Shown in pieces: positions 1-9,202 of a stretch of 62,900 nucleotides of DNA (positions are counted from its first letter, which is position 1; every line of letters begins with the position of its first letter). The notes below the pieces were generated by a model. It was not told the origin of the DNA. It saw only the letters and a program-made list of their open reading frames with translations, and ran no database searches. The DNA is from CAYUST01 sp041908765 (lineage in GTDB: Bacteria; Patescibacteriota; Gracilibacteria; Absconditabacterales; Absconditicoccaceae): positions 1 through 62,900 of the forward strand of contig JAYREU010000010.1 of NCBI GenBank assembly GCA_041908765.1. Direction: 5' to 3'. The translations under genes and the position numbers were made by a program.

Positions 1-191
1 ACTTCCTGATCATATCATTCTCCCAGGAGTGTGTGTATTTTCCACCTTTCTCACTCAGTAATGTGCTTTCTTGTCTTCATTGGATCTAAATAGGTGTAAA
101 TATCCTATTATATCCAGTTTCTTTTGTTTTTAGAAATTCCCTGCACGTGTTGTGTAGGTACATTACCATTATTCACAGAAAAATTCAAAGT

Positions 192-776
192 ATGACAAAT
201 TATTTTAAGTATGCAGTGATAGCTGCAATCGGTGTAATCGTTTTATGGACCATTGGTTCATACAACGGATTGGTTAACCTGGATGAGTCCAGCAATACCG
301 CCTGGGGCAAGGTGCAAAGTGCCTACCAACGTAGAGCTGACTTAATTGGCAACCTGGTGGAAACCGTCAAAGGATACGCCAATTTCGAAAAATCAACCCT
401 CACGGAGGTGATCGAGGCGAGAGCCAAAGCTACGTCGATTACCATCGACCCGAGCAAGGCAACGCCGGAGCAATTACAGCAATTCACCGATGCGCAAGGA
501 GGATTGAATTCAGCATTATCGAAATTGTTGGTATCAGTAGAGGCATATCCACATCTCAAAGCTAATGAGCTGTTCTTGAGGTTGCAAGCTGATCTTGCTG
601 GTACAGAGAACCGGATCAAATTCGAACGTGACCAATTCACCGACACCGTCCAACGGTACAACCGCAAAGTGCGGTCATTCCCGGTGGTGATGGTAGCAGG
701 TATGTTGGGCTTTGAAAAAAAGGCCTACTTTGCAGCTGACGCTGGCGCTGACAAAGCACCACAAGTAAAATTCTAA
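192..776 (+). CDS. lemA: LemA family protein
   Basis: A 194-residue protein with one N-terminal membrane helix (about residues 5-22) followed by the LemA helical region, including the family-typical stretch YQRRADLIGNLVETVKGYA near residue 45. LemA proteins are membrane-anchored with a mostly helical extracytoplasmic part and unknown biochemical role. I chose ATG 192, just before the membrane helix; a GTG at 147 would add a poor leader. It lies 67 bp upstream of a TPM-domain gene, a very common LemA pairing, so the two are probably co-transcribed. It ends in TAA and contains no in-frame TGA codon. Confidence 0.93.
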   Translation: MTNYFKYAVIAAIGVIVLWTIGSYNGLVNLDESSNTAWGKVQSAYQRRADLIGNLVETVKGYANFEKSTLTEVIEARAKATSITIDPSKATPEQLQQFTDAQGGLNSALSKLLVSVEAYPHLKANELFLRLQADLAGTENRIKFERDQFTDTVQRYNRKVRSFPVVMVAGMLGFEKKAYFAADAGADKAPQVKF

Positions 777-843
777 CAAATTTGGGCTGGTGAGAGTACT
801 CATATTGTGCTCTCACCGTCCATCACCCAAAACATTTGAAAAA

Positions 844-2817
844 ATGATTCAGAAAAAAATATTCTTCTTCATGTTGTTGATGATCCTTGGGGTGAGTGGT
901 ATCGCACAGTCGTGTGATCAACTTCCTATGCCCAAGGTATCACAGACCCGAAAACCGGATGGTGGGATCCATACCCATCAACATCGCATCCATGACTTCT
1001 CGAATATCGTCGATGATGCACGGGAGCAAGTATTGGAAAAACTGGTCTACAAGTTTGAAGATTCGACCAGCTTCCAGTTGGCTTTGGTGACCGTAGATGA
1101 TCTCGGTGGAAATACGGGTATAGACTATGGGACAGCACTGGGTAACTGTTGGGGAGTGGGACAAAAGGGTCGTGAGAACGGCATCTTGATTCTCGTCTCC
1201 TTCGGTGCGCGTGACTGGGCGATTGTGACAGGTAGAGGCAGTGAAATCTATCTTCGTGATGGAGAAACACGCCTCATTGCTGAAAATCACCTGATACCTG
1301 CGTTGCGCAGTAATGATGCAACCACGGGATTTGAACAAACAGTCCAAGCTATTATAGATCATCTAGGATGGATCTCATGGGAAGCCCGTGAATCCAATCG
1401 ACTCGAGGAAGAACGACAAGCTGAGCTTATCGCACAACAGCGAAGACAAGAGTTTGCAGATGGAGCGAAGAGTTTTTTCTTCTATCTTTTGCAAATCATC
1501 TTGGTCGCTTTAGCTGGCTTCTTTGGGTTCAAAGGTTTCAGGCGTATGCAAAAAAAGCAAAAGCTCAAAAATCAAATGCATGACTGGGAACGTTGGTTTC
1601 TCGATCATGACAAAACATTGCTGATTGATACTAAAAATTGGCCAACCTGGGCAGTCACAGAGGGAACAGATATCAAAAACAAACTGAGAAGTAGTATTGA
1701 TACATACTTTGATCTCAAGAATGCATTTTGGGAGAAACCCTTTGAAGATGTAGATCCTGATATAAAGGGTATCAACAAGCAGGTTGATGATATACGAAAC
1801 CTAGTGGAGTCCTTTCAAGAGATTCCCGGGAAAATTCAAAGGTATATCAAGCAAGCCCCTATTGAGCTCGAAAAAATACAGGAGATAGAAAAGAATCTAA
1901 GCACCTGTATCGCTGATCTCAAGGCAAATGGGTTTACTTTGCAACACAAAGCAAGAGAAGTTGAGGCTCTTGAAGAGTTGCGCCGTGATATTATGGTATG
2001 GACTGAAGTGATGCAGAAACCAGCATTAGATTCACACAAAAATATCTTTGATCAAATCCAGGCAGTTGAAAAGAACTGGCATGCACTGTTGGAGAACCTG
2101 CAAGGACTACCAGCTATGACAGAGAGCATCAATGCACAAATGCCTGGTTTGTTGGATATTATTGCACTTCTTGAAAAAGATGTCATACATCCTACAGAAC
2201 TGAGTGCATTGATGAAGATATGTCCAGAGTCAGTGTGGATAAATCTCAAAGAAGCATTTGCACAAGCACCTGCACTTCTGCAACAAGCGAAGGAGAAGGT
2301 AACTGTTGCATTGCAGTACAATGCGATGGATGTGCAACGCTTTGATGAGGCAAAACATGCTTCTGGGCAGGCCAAACAATTGGTGGATCAAGTACAGGAA
2401 ATGTTTCGAAAAGCAGCATCGACATCGAAGGCACAAACTGAAGCACGCGACAAGTACCAATCATTTTATACAAGCGCCAAGCGTGCTATAGAGAGTGCAA
2501 GTAGTGCCTGCTCCGATTCAGATGTAGACTATTCTACCAAGGGTAAACTTGATGATGTAGTAGTGGCTCTGAAAAATGCCACCATATCTGAACAGAAAGC
2601 TAACTGGATGGCCCTCATTACGTTGTTGCAGGAGCTAGAAAACGATGCAGATACCGTTCGGAGAAAAGCTCAACAGGATATCTCAGATGCTGAATCTGCT
2701 CGACGTCGAGCAAGAGAATCTTCTTATTCTTCATCATCATCATCAACATATAGCTCTTCAGGGAGTTCTTATGGAGGTGGCTCGTTTGGAGGAGGAGGCT
2801 CTGGAGGAAAATTTTGA
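844..2817 (+). CDS. TPM-domain (YgcG-like) membrane protein
   Basis: 657 residues: signal peptide (residues 1-22), a TPM domain (about 45-170), a membrane helix (about 210-230), a long helical coiled-coil region, and a Ser/Gly-rich tail. TPM proteins with this Gly-rich tail usually sit beside LemA, as here; they are membrane proteins of uncertain role. The gene ends naturally at TGA 2815-2817: a terminator hairpin (2838-2859) follows and the convergent neighbour ends at 2879. If TGA is Gly, translation would run to TAG 2926-2928, through the terminator and into the neighbour. No TGA occurs inside despite many Gly codons, suggesting origin in a standard-code genome. Confidence 0.88.
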   Translation: MIQKKIFFFMLLMILGVSGIAQSCDQLPMPKVSQTRKPDGGIHTHQHRIHDFSNIVDDAREQVLEKLVYKFEDSTSFQLALVTVDDLGGNTGIDYGTALGNCWGVGQKGRENGILILVSFGARDWAIVTGRGSEIYLRDGETRLIAENHLIPALRSNDATTGFEQTVQAIIDHLGWISWEARESNRLEEERQAELIAQQRRQEFADGAKSFFFYLLQIILVALAGFFGFKGFRRMQKKQKLKNQMHDWERWFLDHDKTLLIDTKNWPTWAVTEGTDIKNKLRSSIDTYFDLKNAFWEKPFEDVDPDIKGINKQVDDIRNLVESFQEIPGKIQRYIKQAPIELEKIQEIEKNLSTCIADLKANGFTLQHKAREVEALEELRRDIMVWTEVMQKPALDSHKNIFDQIQAVEKNWHALLENLQGLPAMTESINAQMPGLLDIIALLEKDVIHPTELSALMKICPESVWINLKEAFAQAPALLQQAKEKVTVALQYNAMDVQRFDEAKHASGQAKQLVDQVQEMFRKAASTSKAQTEARDKYQSFYTSAKRAIESASSACSDSDVDYSTKGKLDDVVVALKNATISEQKANWMALITLLQELENDADTVRRKAQQDISDAESARRRARESSYSSSSSSTYSSSGSSYGGGSFGGGGSGGKF

Positions 2818-2837
2818 GAGATAAAAAGTCTCTATGA

Positions 2838-2867
2838 GATGGTAGGAAATCCTGCCATCTTTTTTTT
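2838..2867. terminator. Bidirectional intrinsic terminator
   Basis: Hairpin GATGGTAGG / CCTGCCATC with loop AAAT, followed on the + strand by a T8 run. It lies between the convergent TPM gene and the nucleoside hydrolase gene. Its position directly after TGA 2817 is the main reason to take that TGA as the historical stop. Confidence 0.8.
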
Positions 2868-2878
2868 ATGAGCCAATT

Positions 2879-3580
2879 TTATTGTATACTTTTCGCTACC
2901 AACAAATCATATGGAAACGAAAGGATAGTAGCATCGTGCCCATAAATTTCTGCTTGTTTAGTGGGGTTTAATTCTTTGAAGCGCGCTTGTCGTTCGCATG
3001 CCTTACCAAGTAAATAATTGTTTATTTCAGAAGAGTTGGTGAAGTCGAGGAACTCTTTTTCATGTCGGGGATGTTGATATGCTACTTGTTTCGTAATGAA
3101 CGAAAAAGGAATGCCCGTGCTGAGACAGTACTGAATTGCTTCAGGATCAGTTCTAAAATTATAGGAAGAGAGATCTGCCACGTGCTGATTATTTTCGGAG
3201 ACAATAGTTCACTGATACCGGATGTGTTCTATTTGTTTTTTTATCGTTGGCATATGCATGAGCGTTTTGGCCAAGTCGGTCGCTGCACAGAGACAGAGCA
3301 CAGTGATCGGTATATGTTGAGGAAGATGTTGCAACAAGTCTTGGCTGATAGTATCTTCTTCATCCTGTGCGAGAGGGAGACTGCTTCCTTTGATAATGGG
3401 AACAGACATTTCCAGATGGCCCAGGAGAGCAGTGATTTCTGCATACCTATGCTCAATATCTCCATGCGTGAGTACAATTGCATATATGGTGTGTGCGGTA
3501 TGCTTGATGAGATGCGTGATAGCTAGACTATCATCTATATCATCTCCGATGTCTGTGAAAATGAGGAGATGCTTGAGCAT
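2879..3580 (-). CDS. Nucleoside hydrolase-like protein
   Basis: 233 residues, complete only with one in-frame TGA (near 3210) read as Gly. The N-terminus carries DIGDDIDDSLAI, matching the Ca2+-binding aspartate motif of inosine/uridine-preferring nucleoside hydrolases, which cleave the N-glycosidic bond of nucleosides to release a base. It is shorter than typical 300-residue members, so substrate and activity are uncertain. Its ATG overlaps the TAA of the upstream gene (TAATG), so translation is probably coupled. It is the last gene of a salvage operon behind MazG-APRT: a released adenine could be taken directly by APRT. Confidence 0.75.
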
Positions 3581-4026
3581 TATTTTTTCGCTTCAAAGGT
3601 AAAGTTAGCATCATATGATTCAGTGTATCCGGGGCTATCATACGTTACTTTTCGTCCAGCGTTTCTATAGATCCTTTCCATTGCATCGAGTCGTGAGTAG
3701 GAGAAATTGACTCATGGATTTTTTTTCTGCCGTGCTTCGACAATGGTTTTTTGTTTGATGTTGAGGTAATTGCCATTGGAGTTGTTGATGAGTATTTGTT
3801 TTACGATGAGGACGAGAGATTTCACTTCGGGAAGGAGTTCTTGCGATTGTTGAATATCTTTTCGGCCCAAAGCAATATCATCAGGTCCTATGCCTAGTGT
3901 CGCGTGTGAGCTATTTTCTGTAGAGAGGAGGGTGATGAGTCTATTTTTGATAGTAAGTAGTTCTTGCTTTGTTTTTGCATCTTTGGTTTGTGCTATTTCT
4001 TCGAGTTGATTGAGTAGGTTGTTCAT
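3580..4026 (-). CDS. Hypothetical protein in purine-salvage operon
   Basis: 148 residues, not recognised. The N-terminal 100 residues look helical and charged; the last 45, reached only by reading TGA (3719-3721) as Gly, contain the pattern FSYSRLDAMERIYRNAGRKV. It starts 28 bp after the MazG-APRT gene and its TAA overlaps the ATG of the nucleoside hydrolase, so it is probably part of the same operon. Nothing visible suggests a catalytic role. Confidence 0.72.
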
Positions 4027-4054
4027 GTGTGTGATTGGGGAAGTGAGTAAAGTA

Positions 4055-5065
4055 TTAATAATCCACTAATGTTTCTACCTTGTAGTCTTTGATTCTTTCT
4101 CTGCCCGTGATGCCATCTGCTCAGGGAATGTGGAGTCCAATGACGAAGTAGCATCCTGCAACGATGCCTCATCCTTGTTCTATCAATCTAATTGCTGATG
4201 CAACTGTACCTCCTGTCGCTAATAAATCATCAATAATAGCAACTTTCTGGCCTGGTTGGAGAGCATCGATATGCATTGTTTGTACTGCCTCACCATATTC
4301 GAGAGCATAGCTATCCTCTATCGTGGTGTAGGGGAGTTTACCTTTTTTGCGGATAGGGACAAATGGCTTACCAAGTTTCTCTGCCACTGCTCCGCCGAAA
4401 ATAAATCATCTTGCATCAAGTCAGACGATTACATCCGCATCTTTGACGCGCTCGCAGAGCTCCTGAATTGTATATTTATACGCACGTGGATGCTTGAGGA
4501 GCGGAGTAATATCTTTGAACAAGATACCAGGCTTGGGATAGTCTTGCACATCTCTAATATGCTCTTTGAGATCAATATGCGGTCCATACGCTTCGGCGCG
4601 GTCGATAAATTTATGGAGGGTATGCTTGCAAAGTTCTTCGAGAGTAAATTTTTGACCCGCGTGTAGTTCTGCTAACTTGAGGAGTTGTCCAGTAATGAGT
4701 TGTGCTTGTTGCGTTATTTCATTCAAAGGAATAGTTCTCCTAGCATAGATACCTCTGTGCTTTTGGACAAGGTCGTTTCGTTTCCCCAAAGAGATAGCAA
4801 TATCAAGGGGTGACACGGTGCTGACTTCTGAGGCAGTGAACGTCGTAAATGCTGGCTCAAGCCTGTATTGTACAGAAAGTACATTGAGCAAGACATCACC
4901 AATCTCATCAATGAGATGCGGAAGATCAACGTGTTTTGTCTCATGAACGAGCTCGAGGACTTCACTGACTTCTTGCGTCACTTTGTGGATAATGGCATCG
5001 AGATCGAGGATTGCTTTGCGTTCAAGCTGTTCATTTTGTTGGAGGAGTTGAGCGAGTTGTTGCAT
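4055..5065 (-). CDS. apt: MazG-like pyrophosphohydrolase / adenine phosphoribosyltransferase fusion
   Basis: 336 residues. Residues about 15-65 form a MazG-like helical domain with the acidic pattern EVSEVLELV and DEIGDVLLNVL expected to bind Mg2+ and a nucleotide. Residues about 158-336 are adenine phosphoribosyltransferase: DYPKPGILFKDITPLL, GLDARGFIFGGAVAEKLG, and the PRPP loop AIIDDLLATGGT. Both glycines of GLDARG are TGA codons. APRT makes AMP from adenine and PRPP; MazG domains hydrolyse NTPs to NMPs. I chose ATG 5065 because the predicted promoter at 5143-5175 lies too close to an upstream in-frame ATG at 5170. First gene of a salvage operon with a nucleoside hydrolase. Confidence 0.9.
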
Positions 5066-5142
5066 GTAAATAAGAAAAATAAAGCAACTGATCTGCGCAC
5101 AATCCCGGGTGAAGATGCATATCTCCTTTGCGCGCAAAAAGT

Positions 5143-5175
5143 GATATACTCTTTTTTTGGACAAATGCAAGAGAA
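5143..5175 (-). promoter_or_regulatory. Predicted promoter of mazG-apt operon
   Basis: On the minus strand the sequence reads TCTCTTGCAT, a 16-base spacer, then TATATC. The upstream hexamer with its TCTC extension recurs in front of pnuC, mqo, the phosphatase operon and the CAP gene, which supports it as a promoter. About 60 bases of leader remain before ATG 5065. Confidence 0.55.
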
Positions 5176-5194
5176 AATGTAATAATTACAATAA

Positions 5195-6241
5195 TTAATT
5201 GAACAAAAAAAGAAAACTGAGTAAAAGTGTCTGAGAAACTGCTATTTTGCCGATATGAGTATTGATGAGAGTGATAGCTTTTTGGAATTTTTCTTCTCGT
5301 GTACCGCTGAGATGATGCACGGTGATATTACTGTCCGCTAATGTTTTTTGATGAGAAATGTCGAGAGCTGTTCTCCCTTCTTCTTCGAGGCGACCTCCAT
5401 CTGGTACGAGTGGACAATCTTTATCCATATAGAGATAGAGATCTGCCTTATTTTCTGCTTCTACCCATGGGGCAACTTGGAGATCACGATAAAATAAGAA
5501 ACGCCCATATGAACGAGTGATGGTGAGATCGGTATCCATAAAGAGTATTTTATTTGCTTTCGTTTTCAATGTCTTGATACGACGTGCATGTTCTTCGGCT
5601 ACACCGTTGAGGTCTTCCATTGTACAACCATAGGTATCTGGTATCAGGTCCCTGCCAGCTTCCGTGACATAGGTAGTCGAAAAGTACTCTGCTAAGCGTT
5701 TGGTGATCGTTGATTTGCCCGTAGATTCTGTACCCACAAAACATACCTTTTTGACGAAGTAGGGCTGTATATGTTTGGGGATATAGTCTCGATGAGCGAC
5801 AGGATCATTTCTGATCATCGTAGCAGAAATAGGTGTTTGTGTACGTGCTTCGTCGTAGAGTATGTGCGTCAATTTTCCATATTCTGCGACATACGCACCA
5901 TAGGGTTCAGAGGTGAAGAGTATACTTACTTCGGGATAGGTTGTATTGATATACTGTGCTCGCTCACGAGAAACCGCTCTATCTGCCTCTTTGCTGTCTA
6001 ACATATTTGTGCAATCTAGGTAGTGAACAATAATATCTTTACGATCTTTGAACTGTTCTTTGACTCGAGCATATCTGAGTTGCCCGTCAATGGGTTCATC
6101 CTTTTTGTATGCGACTAGTACAATGAGTTGATCTACTTGTTTGGCTCCAAACTCTATAAGGTTGATATGTCATGTATGGAGTGGCATGAACTTACCAAAG
6201 ACCATTCAGGTTACTTTTGGCTTGAGGAGAAATGTTCTCAT
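5195..6241 (-). CDS. nadR: NadR-type NMN adenylyltransferase / ribosylnicotinamide kinase
   Basis: 348 residues in two domains. The N-terminal nucleotidyltransferase has FGKFMPLHTGHINLIE (nucleotide-binding HxGH, residues about 15-30; its middle Gly is TGA) and ISATMIRNDP near residue 140. The C-terminal kinase has the P-loop GTESTGKST (about 170) and a TDLTITRSYGRF segment. NadR proteins phosphorylate nicotinamide riboside to NMN and adenylate NMN to NAD+. No N-terminal helix-turn-helix is present, so it is probably not a repressor like the E. coli protein. It follows pnuC by 22 bp, giving an uptake-to-NAD operon. TAA stop. Confidence 0.93.
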
Positions 6242-6263
6242 AGGAGTATGTTAGTAAAAAATA

Positions 6264-6947
6264 CTAAAGAAATGCTTTGTGAGCGCATGCTACGTGATTT
6301 GCTTTTTGTATACGTGACCACGAGATGAGACCGTTGATTGCAAGGAATAAAAAGAGTACGTACTCAGCAGAGATGAATTTCACTCATTTTACCCAGTAGA
6401 GCCAGATACCAATGATATCTACGAGTATCCACAGATACCACGCAGCGACCTTCTTTTGGATCATCAGGATCGTAGCAGCGAAACTCAAAACAGTAGTGAA
6501 GGCATCGAGTAGCACATAGGATGCAGGCTCTGGAAATTGCACGGGAAACCATATGGAAAGATGTTGCGTCATGTATGCAAACAACATCGTGCCAATGAAG
6601 ATACAGACTAGATATATACCTGCCTCTTTTGAGGTGATTCCTTTGATCGAGGTAACCTGTTCATTCCTTTTGCCGAGCATCGTCCACACATACCATCCAT
6701 AGAAACCCGTAGCGAGAAAGTAGATTTGCTCAACGAGATCTGAGTAGAGCTGTATTTGATAGAATAGCGCGAGATAGAGGATTCCTCACAAGATCCCTAT
6801 TGGCCAGTTCAGAATATTGTTACGAGCCGCGAGTCGTACGCAGGTGATATTGAAAATCGTTCCAAAGAACTCTAGATAACTCATTTGATAGTCGCCAATG
6901 GTGAAGAAAATAGTGGTAATGTCGAAGTAGGTAAGTAAGGTCTCCAT
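6264..6947 (-). CDS. pnuC: PnuC-family nicotinamide riboside transporter
   Basis: 227 residues, strongly hydrophobic with about seven membrane helices and the family-typical aromatic pattern (NILNWPIGILGG near residue 46, FYGWYVWTMLGKRN near 85, WYLWILVDIIGIWLYWVK near 165). PnuC carriers move nicotinamide riboside by facilitated diffusion, with trapping by phosphorylation. Two TGA codons are read as Gly, one just after the last conserved helix. Directly upstream of nadR, whose kinase domain would trap the imported riboside. Confidence 0.93.
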
Positions 6948-6990
6948 GAAGAATGTATGATAAGATGATAAAACAATTTATTTGTTGTAT

Positions 6991-7020
6991 ATTATACAGT
7001 AACATTTTGATTGCAAGAGA
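6991..7020 (-). promoter_or_regulatory. Predicted promoter of pnuC-nadR
   Basis: Minus strand: TCTCTTGCAA (7011-7020), then TATAAT (6991-6996), with a short 14-base spacer. It lies 44 bp upstream of the pnuC ATG and shares the extended TCTCTTGCAA box with other genes in the window. The short spacer may reflect regulation or an imperfect assignment of the boxes. Confidence 0.5.
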
Positions 7021-7061
7021 AGATGTATAAAATACAATAAGTAGTGCTTGACTTATGAAAA

Positions 7062-7086
7062 AACACGAACTGATACAGTCCGTGTT
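7062..7086 (-). terminator. Terminator after vWA gene
   Basis: On the minus strand AACACGGACTG / CAGTTCGTGTT form a hairpin followed by a T run, 20 bases after the TAA of the vWA gene. It marks the end of the phosphatase-kinase-hydrolase-vWA transcript and separates it from pnuC. Confidence 0.75.
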
Positions 7087-7105
7087 GAAAGAGTTTACTA
7101 CATAA

Positions 7106-7897
7106 TTAACTACCGAAACCACCCATGGCGGTTTGCGAGAAGCTCCCAGCAGATTGACTGGCGCTGGTAACTGAGCGAGAGAACACACCGAATGCCTTAC
7201 GAATTTCGCTGGCAGTAGTGGCTACGGTCAGTATCCAATTGTCTCTGATACCCATATCCTTGAATATGCGACGGAAATCATCAGCCTGATTACCGCTAGA
7301 GTCAAACCCCATACCTGCAATAATGTGTCGCTCGGTATTGAGCATATCATCTGCGAGTTTTTTTACATCCGCTGCACCAATGCCTCTACTTGCATTATCA
7401 TACCCATCTGTAATGAAGAGGGTAATAGTACGAGGCTCTTGGAAGTTATCGAGGCATTCTTGGGATTTAGCCTGAGTGATACCCAGGGTTTCCAAAGCGC
7501 TACGATAGAGTGGAGTGTTATGATCTGCACGGTATTCCTTGCGAGTGAGTGGTTGCACATCATCTATCAGTTTGAAAGGATAGAGTAGTCCAGCTGTCAT
7601 GAGACGGCATTGGACCATGATGTTGTTGACCTGTTTACTCGCTTTGATGGCTTCGATACACTCATTATGCGCTTTGATGACCGCATCAGATACATCTTCC
7701 ATACTTGAACTGTCATCAATCAACAGATTAACGAGAATGATCTCTCCGGAAGCAATACCCAGAGTAGGCGTGCCTAGGGCATCATTGATGATGTTGCCAA
7801 GGTCTTGAATTTTACCGAGAGCATCAATTGACGCTCCACCAATTTCACCAGACGCTAATGCGTTGTTGAAGAGGTTATTTACATTTGTCTGTGACAT
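7106..7897 (-). CDS. vWA-domain protein, TerY-like
   Basis: 263 residues with a von Willebrand factor A domain (about 50-235). The metal-site motif DDSSSM (residues about 61-66) keeps the DxSxS pattern; TPLYRS and ITDGYDN supply the other expected metal ligands. No signal peptide, so cytoplasmic. TerY-type vWA proteins are partners of a kinase and PP2C phosphatase in the TerY-P triad; all three are here on one strand. The C-terminal 25 residues are Ser/Gly-rich. No in-frame TGA although about 20 Gly are present; ends in TAA. Confidence 0.88.
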   Translation of the reverse strand: MSQTNVNNLFNNALASGEIGGASIDALGKIQDLGNIINDALGTPTLGIASGEIILVNLLIDDSSSMEDVSDAVIKAHNECIEAIKASKQVNNIMVQCRLMTAGLLYPFKLIDDVQPLTRKEYRADHNTPLYRSALETLGITQAKSQECLDNFQEPRTITLFITDGYDNASRGIGAADVKKLADDMLNTERHIIAGMGFDSSGNQADDFRRIFKDMGIRDNWILTVATTASEIRKAFGVFSRSVTSASQSAGSFSQTAMGGFGS

Positions 7898-7973
7898 GAT
7901 TGTATAATTTAATTTTTTAATAATTTTTTTTATGCATACGTTCTAAAGAGAGCAGGTACATGGTGATGCCACA

Positions 7974-8094
7974 CTTAATCGCTTTAGGAAATAGTAAATT
8001 TTTCGTTGCCTCAAATTTACTAACCCTAAAGCGATAAGTATAACTGAATCATCCATAAAATCTGTATTCTACAGATTTTAATGGTGGTTCAGAT
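7974..8094 (+). repeat. Two-hairpin structured repeat, copy A
   Basis: Hairpin 1: ATCGCTTTAGG pairs with CCTAAAGCGAT, and inside it TAGTAAATTT pairs with AAATTTACTA. Hairpin 2: CTGAATCATCC pairs with GGTGGTTCAG through two G-U wobbles, and an inner AAAATCTG pairs with CAGATTTT. The same layout recurs at 12053 and 58238, and hairpin 2 alone at 13463. It sits between the nicotinamidase-like and vWA genes, in the orientation opposite to them if the wobble strand is the RNA. Confidence 0.8.
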
Positions 8095-8123
8095 ACACAC
8101 CTGCGTGATCTTTTTTTTGAAGA

Positions 8124-9161
8124 TTATGAAATCTTACTCATAATATCTGGCCAAGTATCGATTGCATCCGTGGATTTCACGATATGCATACCTGCAGCTT
8201 TGAAACGAGCAAATGCATCATTGGCGTCTTTGGTGAAGTCGACGAACGGTGTGACCACCGGACTCGTACAGTCTTCAAGCAAATAGACCTTGGAAGCAAG
8301 TGCAGGATCTTTGGTTGCGATATCATCGAGCAAGTCTTGGATTGACCAAGCCACACAGTGACTTTTCGCTTGTCCGGCAATGATGAGTACATCGAGATCC
8401 AAAAGTTTTTCGATGAACTTTGTATTGCGAGCTGCGATTGCAACGGTTTGCCCAGGATCCTTGGCAGGTGCAGTAAGCACTTCAGGAGAAAGCACAGAGT
8501 AGTTTTCGGTCAATGGATTACCGCCTTTGACTTCAAACTCTACGTCTGTTTTTCTCACGAACCCATGCCATCTGATGGCTTCTTCAATGATAGGAGACAG
8601 TGCATGACCTGTACCACCGAGCATTGCATGATATGGCCATACGGTGAGGCTGAACTTTCCTTTCTTTTCAAGTTCGCTCACATAGTGCTGTGCGAATTTG
8701 ATCAGACCGGTAAGGGTAGCGCCAGGCATGTTGCCTACCATAGCTGGATTGACGGTATATTTCCCACTTTTCAGATCCTGTGAGGTGATAGTCGTGTAGT
8801 CGCCTACATTGTTGCCATTTTCATCCAACCAAAAGAATGGATGGAAGATTTGCTTCATGTAGTGTGTATCCATCGTGACGAAAGTTTTTGAAATGCTTTC
8901 GATGTTGCGATAGATAAATTCAGCCAAGCGAATGTTGTCATCAGGAGCGCCAGCCACGAACAGTTCTCCTTGCGGATGACAGAAGGTGTTTTGCGCGTCG
9001 ATAATCATCAATCCGATTTTCTTTTTGTCAGCACTACCGGGTTTGATACCATTGGATTTGGCAAAGTCGTTACCATCTTTGGCAAGTTTACCATAGCTGA
9101 TTGGATAGATCTTGGTCGCATTAGTGCGATCGAAGAATGAAGGAATTTGAAATTGTTTCAT
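8124..9161 (-). CDS. Nicotinamidase-like cysteine hydrolase
   Basis: 345 residues of the isochorismatase/nicotinamidase fold. The triad is visible: Asp in MIIDAQNTFCHP (about 53-64) and Cys in AGQAKSHCVAWS (about 260), with a Lys expected between; the MDTH segment supplies metal ligands. Nicotinamidase releases ammonia from nicotinamide to give nicotinate; related enzymes act on other amides, so the substrate is inferred. It is longer than the usual 200 residues. It lies between the kinase and vWA genes on the same strand. No in-frame TGA; TAA stop. Confidence 0.85.
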   Translation of the reverse strand: MKQFQIPSFFDRTNATKIYPISYGKLAKDGNDFAKSNGIKPGSADKKKIGLMIIDAQNTFCHPQGELFVAGAPDDNIRLAEFIYRNIESISKTFVTMDTHYMKQIFHPFFWLDENGNNVGDYTTITSQDLKSGKYTVNPAMVGNMPGATLTGLIKFAQHYVSELEKKGKFSLTVWPYHAMLGGTGHALSPIIEEAIRWHGFVRKTDVEFEVKGGNPLTENYSVLSPEVLTAPAKDPGQTVAIAARNTKFIEKLLDLDVLIIAGQAKSHCVAWSIQDLLDDIATKDPALASKVYLLEDCTSPVVTPFVDFTKDANDAFARFKAAGMHIVKSTDAIDTWPDIMSKIS

Positions 9162-9202
9162 GATTTTACAATTTAATTTGTTGTTAATAATTTTAATACT
9201 AG

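Noticed and set aside
7974..8094. Integron attC site
   Set aside because: The hairpins are imperfect and long, but no GTTRRRY/RYYYAAC core pair could be found and there is no integrase.
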